64,000 bases of DNA from Sepioteuthis lessoniana (Eukaryota > Mollusca > Cephalopoda > Myopsida > Loliginidae), in NCBI GenBank assembly GCA_963585895.1, contig OY757911.1:94898624-94962623 (forward strand), written 5' to 3'. The notes beneath the pieces were generated by a model. That model ran no database searches and had not been told where the DNA came from. It was given only the letters and a program-made list of their open reading frames with translations. The stretch's first letter is position 1. The number at the start of each line of letters is the position of its first letter. This document shows positions 22,395 to 34,371 of the stretch, one piece after another. Made by a program: the position numbers and the translations under genes.

Positions 22395-22615
22395 CCCTGT
22401 TGACAGGGCTTAGTATACACTGAACGTCTTATTTGTTGAGGGTTAACATCCAAAAAAGGTGTCATGTGCATGATACTAAACTGCATCCGTTGATGAGATT
22501 TCAGTTTTAGAAATCTGGAGAGAGTACTGTATATCGTTATTACTTCCAGGTCCACTTTCTAACAGTGTGGAAGTAACTGTTAGGGTATTATCTATGGATC
22601 AAATAGATCTGTATA
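22395..22615 (+). mobile_element. SINE C, strongly diverged copy
   Basis: Shared pieces in order are GGTGTCATGTGCATGATACT, a GATGAGATTTCAG block, CCAGGTCCACTTTCTAACAG and TATGGATCAAATAGATCT. Identity is low, so this assignment is tentative. Confidence 0.35.
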
Positions 22616-23150
22616 GGAAATTATTCGTATTCCATCATATCGAATCGAATAAAATCTCAAGAAACAAATACACAAATAAATTAAAAATATAAATGTATTA
22701 TGAGCTTTATTCCCTAACTTCTTGGCATAAGATAAGCCTTGATGGGTTGACATGCAATTAAAATCAATCAAGTGATGAAATCTTTAATCTTTGCACTATA
22801 TTTTTTATGATATATTGCTGGATTTGAATATGCTTATGTTATTAATGAAACATGTATTTTTACTGATGCCTTCACAAAATACAATTTATTTTTTATTGCT
22901 CACCCCCTCTCAGCAAAACGTTATTTATGTAAGCAGTGTGATGTGTTTATATATTTTTCAACATTTTTTACAAAATTCTTGAAAAGCGTGAAATCGTGCT
23001 GTGGAGAACAATCAAGTTGTCGCATTTGATTGCAGATAAAGTTCTCTCATTTGTGTTTAATGTTGTAAATAATTAAAGTTATACAACTCAGTCGGCTACG
23101 ACGTCAAGATAAACATAGATAAACGAAAAGATACGTTAGCTCTGCATATT
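22616..23150. other. AT-rich sequence, nothing recognised
   Basis: The open frame at 22791-22982 is hydrophobic and AT-driven, with no motif. Confidence 0.35.
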
Positions 23151-23188
23151 GTGAGTTTTATGCAAAAAAAGGCTCACTTGTACGTCAA

Positions 23189-23190
<2 letters not shown>

Positions 23191-23242
<52 letters not shown>

Positions 23243-23335
23243 GACACACACAGAGAAATATCTATTTCAATCTTTTATCTCTCACTGTCCCCTTTCTACC
23301 TCTCTCACTATATATATATATATAAATATAGATAG
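23191..23335. repeat. (TC)n(CA)n and nearby (TA)n microsatellites
   Basis: TC repeats to 23231, CA repeats to about 23253, and a short TA run near 23310. Confidence 0.9.
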
Positions 23336-23395
23336 ATATTGGTTACAAACAATTTTTGTATACCGAGCCACGTTAAGATCTAAAGAAAGCACAGA

Positions 23396-23399
<4 letters not shown>

Positions 23400-23428
<29 letters not shown>
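23400..23428. repeat. (TA)n microsatellite
   Basis: TA run of about 14 units. Confidence 0.9.
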
Positions 23429-23579
23429 GGTGTTGAACACTCTGGCGAAGGAATTAACGGCTGTCACTCGCATAATGCAAAGCTCTTCGAATGAAGTGAG
23501 TTCTCTGGTATCCGGTATGGCAGAATGTAAACAAAGGAAAGCTAATACATAATGCCTTTTAATTACCGTGCTGACGTAC

Positions 23580-23719
23580 GTTCACCTGTTGGCTGAGCGG
23601 TATGATACTAAGTTAACGTAAAGTCGGGCCGGTTTCGATCCCAGCCTCAAGCGTCCTACGTGTCTAGTCTTACCACACTGAAAAATTGTGATGCAACGAA
23701 ACAGTCTGTTTGTTGATGA

Positions 23720-23738
<19 letters not shown>
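23580..23738 (+). mobile_element. SINE D: tRNA-headed SINE ending in (TA)n
   Basis: A box region GTTGGCTGAGCGGTATGATA (about 23589-23608) and B box CCGGTTTCGATCCCAGC (about 23629-23645) are followed by a body containing CTTACCACACTGAAAAATTG and CAACGAAACAGTCTG. The element ends GATGACTATATATA. Two more copies on the minus strand (42662, 45062) have the same layout and the same TA end, so the family is real. Confidence 0.75.
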
Positions 23739-23752
<14 letters not shown>

Positions 23753-23772
23753 CGCGCGCGCGCGTGTGTGAA
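23728..23772. repeat. (TA)n(TG)n(CG)n microsatellite at SINE D end
   Basis: Short TA run, then TG repeats, then about six CG dinucleotides, which is a candidate Z-DNA-forming tract. Confidence 0.85.
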
Positions 23773-23774
23773 AG

Positions 23775-25154
23775 GAAAGCTACTGGGAGCTGACAACACA
23801 CACAAAATATCATTTAACACCCCAAAATACAAACAAAACACCATACTTTCTAGACCCATTTGTGACCGTAAAAATCAAGCACACACCTGAGATCAAGAGG
23901 AACGTATAAAACATCTCCATCTTACAAGAACAGCTCAGAATCCAGCATTATTTACCAAGAAGGGACATGGCCAGAATCACCTTATCAGAACAAAATAAAC
24001 GACTAAATACGTAATCAGAGATCATATTTAAATACAGACACAAAAACAATTTTTACAAAGCCAACTACAATTTATCAACTTCAAATACAAAAAAAAAAAA
24101 CCCAAAAAAAACCCTAATAATTATTAATGAAATAAAATAACAAATAGACAAAATGAGATAAATAAAAATCGGGAAGATAATGAACATGAAAATGAATATA
24201 TAAATCGATAAGCAAAATAAATAAGTGCTAAATGAAATAAAAGCCGAAAAATCGAGTAAATAACAAAACATTCAAGTAAAACAGCAAATAGTAGTAATAA
24301 ACAAATTAATATTGGATTATGACAAGTGAATAAGATAATAATGGATTGATGAAACAATATAAAATTACGAATGTTAATAAAGGTAGGAAAATCATTATAC
24401 CTATAACAGCGACATCAATATGATCAAAACCGGAAAGCGTCAAACCAAACAAAGTATTATAGATGAATTAACACTTCTCAAGTGTAACAGTATAGAGCCG
24501 TATAAATAATCTGGCCCTACTTTTAATGACCCACAAACTAGACCAACTTCTAAACACCCAGAACAAGTCTTATTAGAACAAAAAAAAAACTCAACTAAAA
24601 TCTTTGCTAATACAAAACTGAGGTGAAAAACTAACATATGCCAAGCACTGAACACTGAGTGTCTCCGCAATCCTAACTTAAACGTATACGCTCTATCAAT
24701 GATATACGGCAATCTTTATGAACACAAAAAACTATATGATTGATACATACGTACATATATACATACAGCTTCACAAATGATATTACACTTGTAATTTAGT
24801 TATTTTTATCATTATAAATTCATATGCTAGTTCTACTTGCGTTTCGGATATTGCAGCCTTCTTAACACAAAGATTGAGTATTTTTGTCGGGAGTTTAACG
24901 TCTTTTATATCGAAGAATGTTTCGATAGGTTGCTTTGATTTTTTTTAAATTTCAAGATTTGTTTTTGTGAATGTCCCATTGTAGTTGATTGTCCGAGGAG
25001 ATTTTGGTCATTTTGTTAATGGATTTCTTTGTTGTTTTTTTTTTTTGCTGAACTCATATATAAATAAGTATTCGGTCACATTAGGATTATAAATTTATTT
25101 CCATACTGTTAACAGTATTGAAGTGAATCAACAAATACCCCCCAAAATTTAACA

Positions 25155-25155
<1 letters not shown>
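23775..25155. other. AT-rich stretch, nothing recognised
   Basis: A-rich on the plus strand between about 24060 and 24400. The 90-codon open frame on the minus strand (24440-24712) has no recognisable domain. Sequence at 23880-24000 reads like degraded coding sequence but matches no family I know. Confidence 0.3.

Positions 25156-25156
<1 letters not shown>

Positions 25157-25228
<72 letters not shown>
25157..25228. repeat. (TA)n microsatellite
   Basis: About 35 uninterrupted TA units. Confidence 0.95.
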
Positions 25229-25231
<3 letters not shown>

Positions 25232-25414
25232 TTGTAAACGAATACTTTGTAGGCAACATGTTTTAAAAGACCCCGAACTAATTTGTTAGCGCACAGTTAA
25301 ATGGTCCCAAGAATGGCTATCTCACAATAGTAATTCTATTTGACATTATTTATTCGTTTCCACTCAGTTAAATGGTTTCAAGTAGAGAAAAGGATTAAAT
25401 ATTTTGATGTAATA

Positions 25415-25560
25415 CGTAGCAGGTACTACCACTTCGGGACAGACTGAACTCTGAATGACAATGAAGGAGTACTTCACATTCTCAGGACTGGAGCCTCACC
25501 ATAAGGTCCAGTTTATGTCATATCCATGATAATTGTTGTGGATGGACATTTAAGTAATGG
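25415..25560 (-). mobile_element. SINE C, partial
   Basis: The plus strand reads GCAGGTACTACCACTTCGGG, GACAATGAAGGAGTACTTC and ACTGGAGCCTCACCATAAGG, which is the reverse of the SINE C middle section. Confidence 0.55.
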
Positions 25561-25726
25561 TTTCTAAACGTAATATCAATCTGTCTCGGTGGAGTTTTGG
25601 ATTAGGTGCGTTTTTGGCTGATTTATATTTTATTTTCTCTGTTAAAGTGAACGACACATCTCAATTAAAGTCACGTTTGGTTAGACTGAGGTGTTTCTTC
25701 TCCAAATAGCTTATTCTGATTCAGAG

Positions 25727-26915
<1,189 letters not shown>

Positions 26916-26917
26916 CT

Positions 26918-27316
26918 GAATTGATTTTTATTTATACGGACTTTTTGTCCTCATCTTGGTAGTTTTTTTTTTTTTTGTGTTTAAGGCCAAATTTCACCTC
27001 TTCAGGGCCTGTGGCGCAGCGGATAGAGGCGTTGAGTCTCTACGGTTCCAGGTGTGCATTGTCAGAAGATAGCGGTTTTAAATCCTACCCAAGCCGGCCA
27101 GATGTTTACTTGGTCAAAAACGTGGTGCGATAGACAACAACTATAGAAGGCAGTAATTACAGGGGATACAGTTACAAGACTCAGCATTCCTATCCAAGGT
27201 CGCGGTAAATCACCTAAAGAAGGCCTGAGATGAAATTTGGCCGAAATGTAGTGAAAGGAAAAAAAAAAACCTACCAAGATGAGGACAAAAAGTCCACAAC
27301 AAATAAAAATTAATTC
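26918..27316. mobile_element. 400-bp foldback element with a tRNA-like loop
   Basis: The ends are an inverted repeat. A 25-bp stretch at 26938-26962 (starting GGACTTTTTGTCC) is perfectly complementary to 27271-27295. Homology extends outward over a further 20 bp (16 matching) and inward through a poly-T/poly-A pair to GGCCAAATTTCA against TGAAATTTGGCC. The loop contains GCCTGTGGCGCAGCGGATAG (A box, about 27007) and AGCGGTTTTAAATCCTACCC (B box, about 27070). It may be two SINE-related copies fused head to head, or a hairpin-type non-autonomous DNA element. The outer bases show no clear target duplication. Confidence 0.65.
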
Positions 27317-27915
27317 TCAGGGATGGTGAATATGCGGAGAGTTTAAGACATTTATCGTAAATGTATTTCCATTAATCATTCTGTACTTTTGCATCATATA
27401 ATATTTAATTTTCACAGTTTTATGAAGAAAGATATTTACTTAAGTAAAAGAGATATATGAAATGTATAGATTTCTTTTGTCTGGATTGTTTGGCCAAATA
27501 AGAAGTAAAATAATATGTAATCATTCGGCGTCTCCAGATAAAAGGGTTTTAAAACATAAATTATTGATGTTTAATTAAATATAAACTAGAATACTGGAAG
27601 AAGTATAATCAGTTAATTTTCTTATTATATTTTTTATATTTAAATGTGCCGGGCAGAAACATGGATTCACAATTAACCTTTTTTATTATTTTCTTCGATG
27701 AGTGTCTTCTTTTGGCATGGTTAAAAAGAATATGCATTAGAATCATCTCTGTGTATAACAAATATGCATAGCACAGTTATGGATCATTACCAAAATCTAA
27801 ATGTCTTCTAAAAAGTTCAGAAAAATGAAATTTCCTCAGTTATAAATATAGAGTAGGGCCTATAAATAAGTACACCGGTATGGTTGTTTAAAACACAAAG
27901 TTAATTATCTTTTAA
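27317..27915. other. AT-rich sequence, nothing recognised
   Basis: No feature is recognisable. Confidence 0.35.
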
Positions 27916-27917
27916 AC

Positions 27918-28196
27918 CACAAATAAGGAAGTTGGTGACTGTAGTCTAGAGAGACTCGAAAGCCTCCTTTCAATAGCTACTATACCGAGGTATAGGGGAG
28001 GGTGCAACTCCATTCTCTAGATTGCTCCATTTTACCCTTGATTCGAATCTTTTAATGCTGAGTGTTAAGCAAGGCAGTATCAAGTACCATTTTTTGAGTC
28101 TTTGGTATGATTCGACCTCAGATTGAACACTGGTTTACCAGACCATTGGCGAACACTTTAACCTTTATGCCAATGACCCGCTATGTTCCAAGAGTA
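27918..28196 (-). mobile_element. SINE B, nearly complete tRNA-headed copy
   Basis: On the minus strand the head reads GTCATTGGCATAAAGGTTAA (A box, about 28162-28181) and CCAGTGTTCAATCTGAGG (B box). The body is shared with copies at 34372, 43035, 47742 and 48500: CTTGATACTGCCTTGCTTAA-like sequence, then AGCTATTGAAA and the 3' end GTCACCAAC. The tRNA-like A and B boxes and the multicopy body identify a SINE family. Confidence 0.75.
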
Positions 28197-28199
28197 AAA

Positions 28200-28595
28200 T
28201 CAGACAATCGAAACAGATACTATTCTGTATTATTTATTACCAAACTTCCTACAACAAGAAATATGAGTAAGTCAAAATCTTGAAAATATCCCATCCGAAC
28301 GCATAATTATATATAGTAAGTATATTTTCCTACTAAACTTTATTTTTCTTCGCTAAGAGTTTCAGTAATGTTACGTTCCAGTAGACGTTTAAAAGATTCT
28401 AGACTTTTAAGCTTTAATGAAAACTAACATTCCTAATAGTTGTGTTTTAGTTATTTAACGGTGGTACTGTATATCTGTAACTGGGAGTAGTTTATTTCTT
28501 CTCTACAGATTATATTTTGTCACTTTCCAATATCTCTACTTAAAAAGACATTTCTAAGTAGTAAGTTACCTTTTAAATCAATCATTTCCGTTTCG
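28200..28595. other. AT-rich sequence, nothing recognised
   Basis: No feature is recognisable. Confidence 0.35.
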
Positions 28596-28750
28596 GTTTA
28601 ATGGTATCAACTTTCATAGGTTATTAAATGCCAAAGCTATAATTATAGGTACTACTCCTGTTAGGGGGGGAAAGAGATTCGTATTTGTAAGTGTATTTGT
28701 CCAAAAGTGAACGTAATAGCACGTATGGAATTCGACTCTCCCAATTAAAC
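28596..28750 (-). mobile_element. SINE A2, partial
   Basis: The plus strand reads CGGTTTAATGGTATCAACTT, GGTTATTAAATGCCAAAGC and CCAAAAGTGAACGTAATAGC. This is the reverse of the A2 tail and body; the tRNA head is degraded. Confidence 0.6.
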
Positions 28751-29130
28751 ATTAATCTGACTAATTGACAAGTTATTATGTAAAATTACAGTTGTTTTTA
28801 TAGCATCTGATTGATTAAAGACAGTTAGCATAACATACATATTAAGAAATTGTTTATTGGGAGATTTGAAGGTGATTTCCATAAGAACAAAAATCACCAA
28901 ATAAGAAAAATGCAGATTAATCAAAAAATTTGAAACAAAGTTAATTCATTGAAATCATTTACAAAAATGTATTTACTTTTGATAAATATATTGTTATATA
29001 TTGTTCTGGGATACGGAAGGACCGTTTCGGCCACGTTTGATTGGTGGTAAGAAAAGGCGGAAGTGGGGATCCTACGAGCTTACCACAAGTGGTTTACGTT
29101 GTTGTAATTAAAGAAGAACGCTGGAAAAGA
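28751..29130. other. AT-rich sequence, nothing recognised
   Basis: A short GC-richer piece at 29005-29100 is not assigned. Confidence 0.35.
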
Positions 29131-29135
29131 TATAT

Positions 29136-29630
29136 CATCATCAAATCGTGCTCTTTCCTTTTCTCATACGTCCCTATCAGCCATTGCTCGAGGTAAGTTC
29201 TTTAAATGGCATCCGGTGTCGGTAGAGAGCTGAGGATTATAAGTTTTTGTTCATCGACCAGCATCGTCCACATGTTAGAGCCTAAAGGAGAACTTCACAC
29301 TTGAATTCCTCTTTACTCCTCCCGCAGGGCCTAGCAATTCTTATTCATCTAACTTGGATGGTTAATGAGATAGAAGGTAAATGGCCGTACAGCAGTATTT
29401 GCATCTGTCATAGTTTCAATGGAATATCATTCGCTTCTAAACCTTTTCTGAAATAGTTTTCTTTCAATGGATCTATGGATGTTTGTAGTACGTAATACAG
29501 GAAGATTATGAGGAGAACTAGTTTTAGAATACCTCCTTGCAAGATTCCAATTACAATTTTAAAGTTTTCAGTGTTGCTATAAAGTGAGCAGACAAACGCC
29601 TTCGCATACTTCTTAAGAATCATTGTACTT
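29136..29630 (-). mobile_element. RTE-like LINE copy 10, old, internally deleted
   Basis: The 3' end starts at CATCATCAAATCGTGC (29136) on the plus strand, and matches the family 3' end at low identity to about 29390. From 29400 to 29625 the minus strand reads an RT middle section: KIVIGILQGGILKLVLLIIFLYYVLQTSIDPLKEN, corresponding to motif B (GVLQGDTLAPYLFIICLDYVLRTSID in the better copies). The YADD region between the two parts is missing. It is one of the oldest copies here. Confidence 0.7.
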
Positions 29631-29639
29631 GTGTTTCTT

Positions 29640-30585
29640 TAAAAAATACGCTAAAGTTTGTAGTTTCATGCTAAATCATGACTTAAATTTAAGCCAAACA
29701 TTTAAGTTGCATTGCCTTTCACGTGATTTAAAAAGAGTCGCTTACTGCAGAGGCTATAGATACGGGCCCAGTCTTCAAAAAAAAAAAAAAAAACAAATCA
29801 GTTGCAGAGTGCAAACCAAGCTTATAACATTTTTAACATAACAACGTTTAATATTAAAACCCTCATGCTATAAATGCTTCTTCGGCTACCGAAAAAAATG
29901 TAGACATCATTTTTTTTCGAGAACACAGATATTACCATATTGGACTAGAACTAAAATACTATGAATCCGAAAAAAGATGGGTATTTGTACTGAAGTCTGC
30001 ATGAAAAAACTCCATCGAAACAACCATTGTAAGTGTAAGGATGTTTCTCAGTTATTGTGTTTTAAAATAACTAAATGGAACCGAAAATATCCACGCATGT
30101 GTTCTACTTTTTAATACATCTCGCGTGCGTGTGTGTGTGTGTGTTTTGGATATTGACTAGATGATCTATTGACATGTCAAGTAAAATATATAGTGGCATA
30201 CTAGAAGATAGCGTGATCACGTGCATCGTGTTGGCGGATGGCTAAAGGTGTAACCAAGAGAATTTGTATGCATGATATGCGAGAAGTAGGTGTGAACACG
30301 TGCAACGTATAAGTAGCAGTTTGGACGAAATTTGACCAGGAAAACGTGAAATGGAGACCATAATATCATATAACCACAAGGATTTCGACCCTAAGGGCAG
30401 AATGGCTGAGAGGTTTCACAGAAGATCCGCCCCGTCCGCTCGTGTGTGCTCAGCACTGACATCTCCGACTCTCTCTCACTCTCACCCGTCCTAACATTTT
30501 GAGTAATTAAAAGAGAAGAAAAAAAAAGCAGATTATATTTTTATACATCAGCGTTGTTGTCTTTCTCAGCTATATAACAATCAGA
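29640..30585. other. Unassigned, with a GC-richer block at 30200-30500
   Basis: The left half is AT-rich. The block at about 30200-30500 is richer in GC and contains two related phrases (GATCACGTGCATCGTG and GAACACGTGCAACGT), suggesting a degenerate internal duplication. No ORF or known family is recognisable. Confidence 0.3.
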
Positions 30586-30589
30586 CAAA

Positions 30590-31473
30590 CGTCACCTCTA
30601 ATTACAGTTCTTCTAATGTCAGCAATGAGACTGACGTCATCACTTCCTATATGGATTATATTTCCTGGTTCGATAATTTCCAAACACAACCTTCTGATCA
30701 TCGGTTGTAACATGAATGCTCATATAGGTAAAGATGAAAATGATTAGTACTATTTTCCAAACTCTACAAACAAAAATCCTGAACATTAAGCTGAGTTTGC
30801 TCTCGAAAACAGACTTTTATTCCTAAACACTAACTTTCAGAAAGGAAGGAATTCTATGAACTTATACCATCACTAGTAGATCAAAAGCATATCTTGACTA
30901 TATATTATTAAACAACAAGTACATAAACAGTTCTATGAACTGTGAGAGTTATTCTGGATTAGAAAGAGTATCTTCAGATCATAAAATCGTTTCCACAAAT
31001 TTCTCTTGATTTCCTAAAGGAATAAAAAGCAAATAAATATTCTTTATGTATTGATTAGAATTCACTTGCCAACGCTGGTATCAACAAACACTATTCGGTA
31101 AGTGCAAGAAATAGGGTTGATACTTCAAGGAGACATCGGTAAGACGTAATCGACAGGATGAATATGAAAACATCCTCTAAGAAGTGGCTGATGAGCACAT
31201 AATAATCAAACCAAAAGCTAAAATTAGATTTCTGTGGGGGTAACAAACAATCTTAGAACAATGAGATAACTTGATAGAAGTATATTTACTTTAAAAAAAA
31301 GACCCACAACAAATACCAATTTACGGAAACGTAAAAATCCTCATCAAGAACTAACACATTCCAAAAATTAGATAAATATCAACTCGAATACATTCAAGAT
31401 CAAATCAATAAAATCATAAACTCTGTTGAAGATAATAAACTAAATATCATCTTGAAAAATGGTAAATGTAGTT
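30590..31473 (+). mobile_element. RTE-like LINE copy 5, left part (old host of copy 4)
   Basis: This is the only copy in the window that retains much of the APE endonuclease. Pieces read SSNVSNETDVIT, then an MNAHIGKDEND segment (equivalent of the family's DMNAxIG motif, Asp lost, about 30711-30743). Next come YILLNNKYINSSMNCESYSGLERVSSDHKIV (about 30900-30992) with the SDH motif, and degraded linker sequence to EYIQDQINKIINSVEDNKL. Stops and frameshifts are frequent. The element is interrupted at about 31473 by copy 4 in the opposite orientation and resumes at 33702. Confidence 0.75.
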
Positions 31474-33701
31474 CATCATCATCATCATCATATCGTGCTG
31501 GCAGCACGGATATCCCTGACCCTCTTTCACCACTCCTCCCTATCGTTCATCGCCCTAGGCAGGTCTTCAGGACAACAACCTGTATCCTCACATAGCTGCT
31601 GAATGTACGTTCGTGCTGGTCGTCCTGCTTTTGCGCGGCCGTGTGTGGGGATCCATAAGAGTACATCTCTTATGAGTTCATCTCTGCTTCTCCAGCAATG
31701 TCCTGCATGTCTGGTTCGCCTAACTTGAATAGTTTTCGTGATAGGGGGCAGGTGGCCGTACAGTTGGTGTCTTGTTGGGTGTTGCCGCCAGGACTTGTTG
31801 AGGATTGCACGCAGCATTCTTGTGTAATTGCCATCAAGTTTCTTCTCCAGCCGTTTTGTTAGCGTCCATGTAGTGCATCCATATAGCAGTATCGATGTGA
31901 CCGCTGCCTGGAAGAAACTGCGTTTCATTTTATCGGTTAGGTCTGATTTCCATATAGTCGATAGCCTATTGATAGCTGTCCATGCTTTCGTTAACCTCGT
32001 TTCGATGTCCTTTTCGGTTGATTCGACGCTGCTTCCTAGGTACGTGAATTTGTCTACTAGTTTAAGAGGGGTTCCTTCTAGAGTGGAGATGTCCCCCGTT
32101 TGGTTATAGCACATATATTCCGTTTTATGTGCATTAACATGGAGGCCTATGCTTGCTGCTGCTCGTTCCAAACTATGCAGAAGTGTTTCGGCTTGGTCAG
32201 GTGTATTTGCCAGTATCGCTATGTCATCGGCGTAGTCGGCGTCGGTAATTGTTGTTGCGGGGTATCTTCTGCTTCTTTTCTTCGTCAGTTCGAAGCCATT
32301 CTCTTTGATTTTGTCAATCGATGTTCTAAGTACGTAGTCTAGACAAATGATAAAGAGATACGGAGCCAGCGTGTCTCCTTGTAGTACTCCTGCTACTATG
32401 TCGAAGTATTCTGTGTCTCCATCTGGTGATCGTACTTTTACTTTAGTGTTTCTATAGAGAATCGTTATTGCCGCTACGGTTTCTTTAGGTATGCCGTACG
32501 CTAGTAGGATTTGTTCCATTTTTCCTCAGTGAATGGAGTCGAAAGCCTTGGTAAAGTCGACAAATATTAATGTCGCTTGTAGGTTCTTTGCCCGTACACC
32601 TTCAAGGATTCTGCGGATGTTTAATATTTGTGAGGTCGTAGATCTATTTCTTCGGAAGCCATTTTGGTTTTTTCTAAGTATGTTGTCGATTTTGAGTTCT
32701 ATTCTGTTTCGTAGTAGGGCATTGTAGATTTTGGCAGCTATGGATGTAAGTGTTATGCCTCGGTAGTTTTTGGCTAATCCGAGGTCCCCCTTTTTAGGGA
32801 AGGGGAGTATGCATCCCTTCGTCCATCTATCTATCGGATTTTGATTGTATACTGCGTTGCAGTGTCGGAGCAGTATGTCGTCGAATTGTCTGGTCTTCCA
32901 TACTTCCGGGGGAATTTCGTCCAGTCCTGCAGCTTTCCTATTTTTAATTTTTCTGAGAACCGAGTCGAGTTCTTCTTGTGTGAACGGTCCAAGTTTAATG
33001 TCTAATTGTTTGCTAATTATTCTGGTGATTGGTTCAGGCGTTATTTTTGGTGGGTTTCCAAGTAAGTTTTCGAAGTGCTGTTTCCACAGTTTTATTCTTT
33101 CTTGTTGGTTTGCTGCTTTAAGTTTTGCTTTGGCCGTGTTCTTTCTTCTGCTCACTTCGTTTATTGTTTGCCAGGCAATTCTAGATTGTCTATCTTCCAC
33201 CGAGTCTCTAATCTTATCTATCTGATTTTGAATGTATTCTGTCTGTTCCTTTATATATATGCCTGCTAATTGATATTGTGCCGTTTTTAGTTTTAAGGCA
33301 TTTGTGTTTGTTGGGTTTTTTCGATAGTTTTTGGAGGCTGTTTTCACTAGTGCACGTTTTTCTCTCACCGCTAAAGTTTCCCATGGGACTCTATATTTAG
33401 TTTTAATTTTTGTTGGAATGTATTTTCCTGCTGCCTCAAGGTGTGCATTGACGAAATTTTCGTATTCGTCGTTTGGTGTACTTTTTTCCGTCTTTTCTTG
33501 TAGTGTTTCGAATCTGTTTCTTAATTCTAATACGTATTTATCTCTTACATCTTTGTTGTTTAATAGGGCCCAGTCATAGTCTTTGGTGGTCGCTGTTCGT
33601 TTGTCGTTTTTTCGTAGGCTTAACCGTATTTTCGCCGTGACTATTCGGTGATCGGTGGACACACCCTCAAAAGAGGAGTATGCCTCGCAATTCAAAGCAC
33701 T
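31474..33701 (-). mobile_element. RTE-like LINE copy 4, 2.2 kb, inserted in copy 5
   Basis: A 5'-truncated LINE running from the end of the APE endonuclease to a (GATGAT)n tail at 31474-31491. It is the least damaged copy in the window. Its 5' end lies within about 10 bp of the 5' end of copy 3, although the two sit in different host sequence. Both junctions fall inside an older, diverged copy of the same family in the opposite orientation. I could not find a clear target duplication. Confidence 0.88.
31527..33695 (-). pseudogene. RTE-like endonuclease/reverse transcriptase ORF with two nonsense codons
   Basis: The frame is open for 389 codons (32526-33695), then one TGA at about 32523-32525 where copy 3 has AGA, then 330 codons (31527-32519 and preceding). 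The first part has TDHR (residues 14-17, the family's SDH endonuclease end), a basic linker, AAGLDEIPPEVW (255-266), NYRGITL (310-316) and motif A FVDFTKAF (378-385). The second part has motif B GVLQGDTLAP (44-53), catalytic YADD (96-99) and FTYLGS, then the conserved C-terminal region. It stops at EEW-TGA where relatives have CGA, a CpG-to-TpG change, about 15 codons before the family's normal end. It lacks the N-terminal endonuclease. Confidence 0.88.
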
Positions 33702-33886
33702 AACACATCAAAATCTACATTAAAAGCTTCCAGTCAAGGTTTCATAAGTGGAAAGAACATTTCACAAATCTGCTTTGAAACCCTCCTTAAGACAGATCAA
33801 CTGAAAAAAATATCAGTGATCAACTAGACATTAAACTTGGGTACTTCAAGAGAGACGAACTCAACACAGATTTGACAGCAATTAAA
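33702..33886 (+). mobile_element. RTE-like LINE copy 5, right part
   Basis: The plus strand resumes the old element: KWKEHFTNLL-like (about 33746-33775), then DQLDIKLGYFKRDELNTDLTAIKS (about 33810-33885). These correspond to LWKQHFENLL and KQLDIKLGPFTQEELDSVLRKIK in copy 4. It ends where SINE C begins at 33887. Confidence 0.75.
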
Positions 33887-34095
33887 AGCTGTTGATCAGT
33901 CTGTTGGGGCTGTAGAATATAGCGATTGCTCCTTTGCAAAGGAGTAAAACCCCTCAACGAGTGTCCCGACATGATACTAAAAAGTCTGACAGGGAGGCTC
34001 GAGTAATGCAAGAGCTTTAGGGAATATGGAGTACGCCTTCATTGCCATCATTCCCAGTTCCCTGGCTCGGAGTGGTAGCATTTAATCGTAATCAC
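33887..34095 (+). mobile_element. SINE C, without minisatellite tail
   Basis: GTTGGGGCTGTAGAATATAG, CGAGTGTCCCGACATGATAC, CTTCATTGCCATCATTCC and CGGAGTGGTAGCATTTAAT follow in the usual order. The copy ends right after the conserved GTGGTAGCA block, before any tandem unit. Confidence 0.65.
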
Positions 34096-34371
34096 ATTGT
34101 AACACAACATATTACATATGGCACAGCTATATGACAAGATTTAATTTCATTGCTTTTTTGTTTTAATGAGAAAATTTCTAAATATGCTTTGGATTATAGG
34201 AGATCACGAATAAATTCAAATGTTTTCGGAAGCTGCCTTATTATTTTTAAAAATTTGTACTCTGCTTTTTAATGACAGATTCAAATAAAGGTTGCTGGAG
34301 AAATGCCCCCCTCCATTTAAACTGACTCCCGTGTGGGTCAAATTAATTTAGGCAAGTGTTAATGGTATAAC

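Noticed and set aside
24440-24712. 90-codon membrane-like protein on the minus strand
   Set aside because: No similarity I recognise and composition explained by the AT-rich, A-rich plus strand.
32845-33579. Plus-strand frames of 64-126 codons across LINE copy 4
   Set aside because: They are the antisense of the minus-strand reverse transcriptase ORF, and the same shadow appears opposite copy 3.
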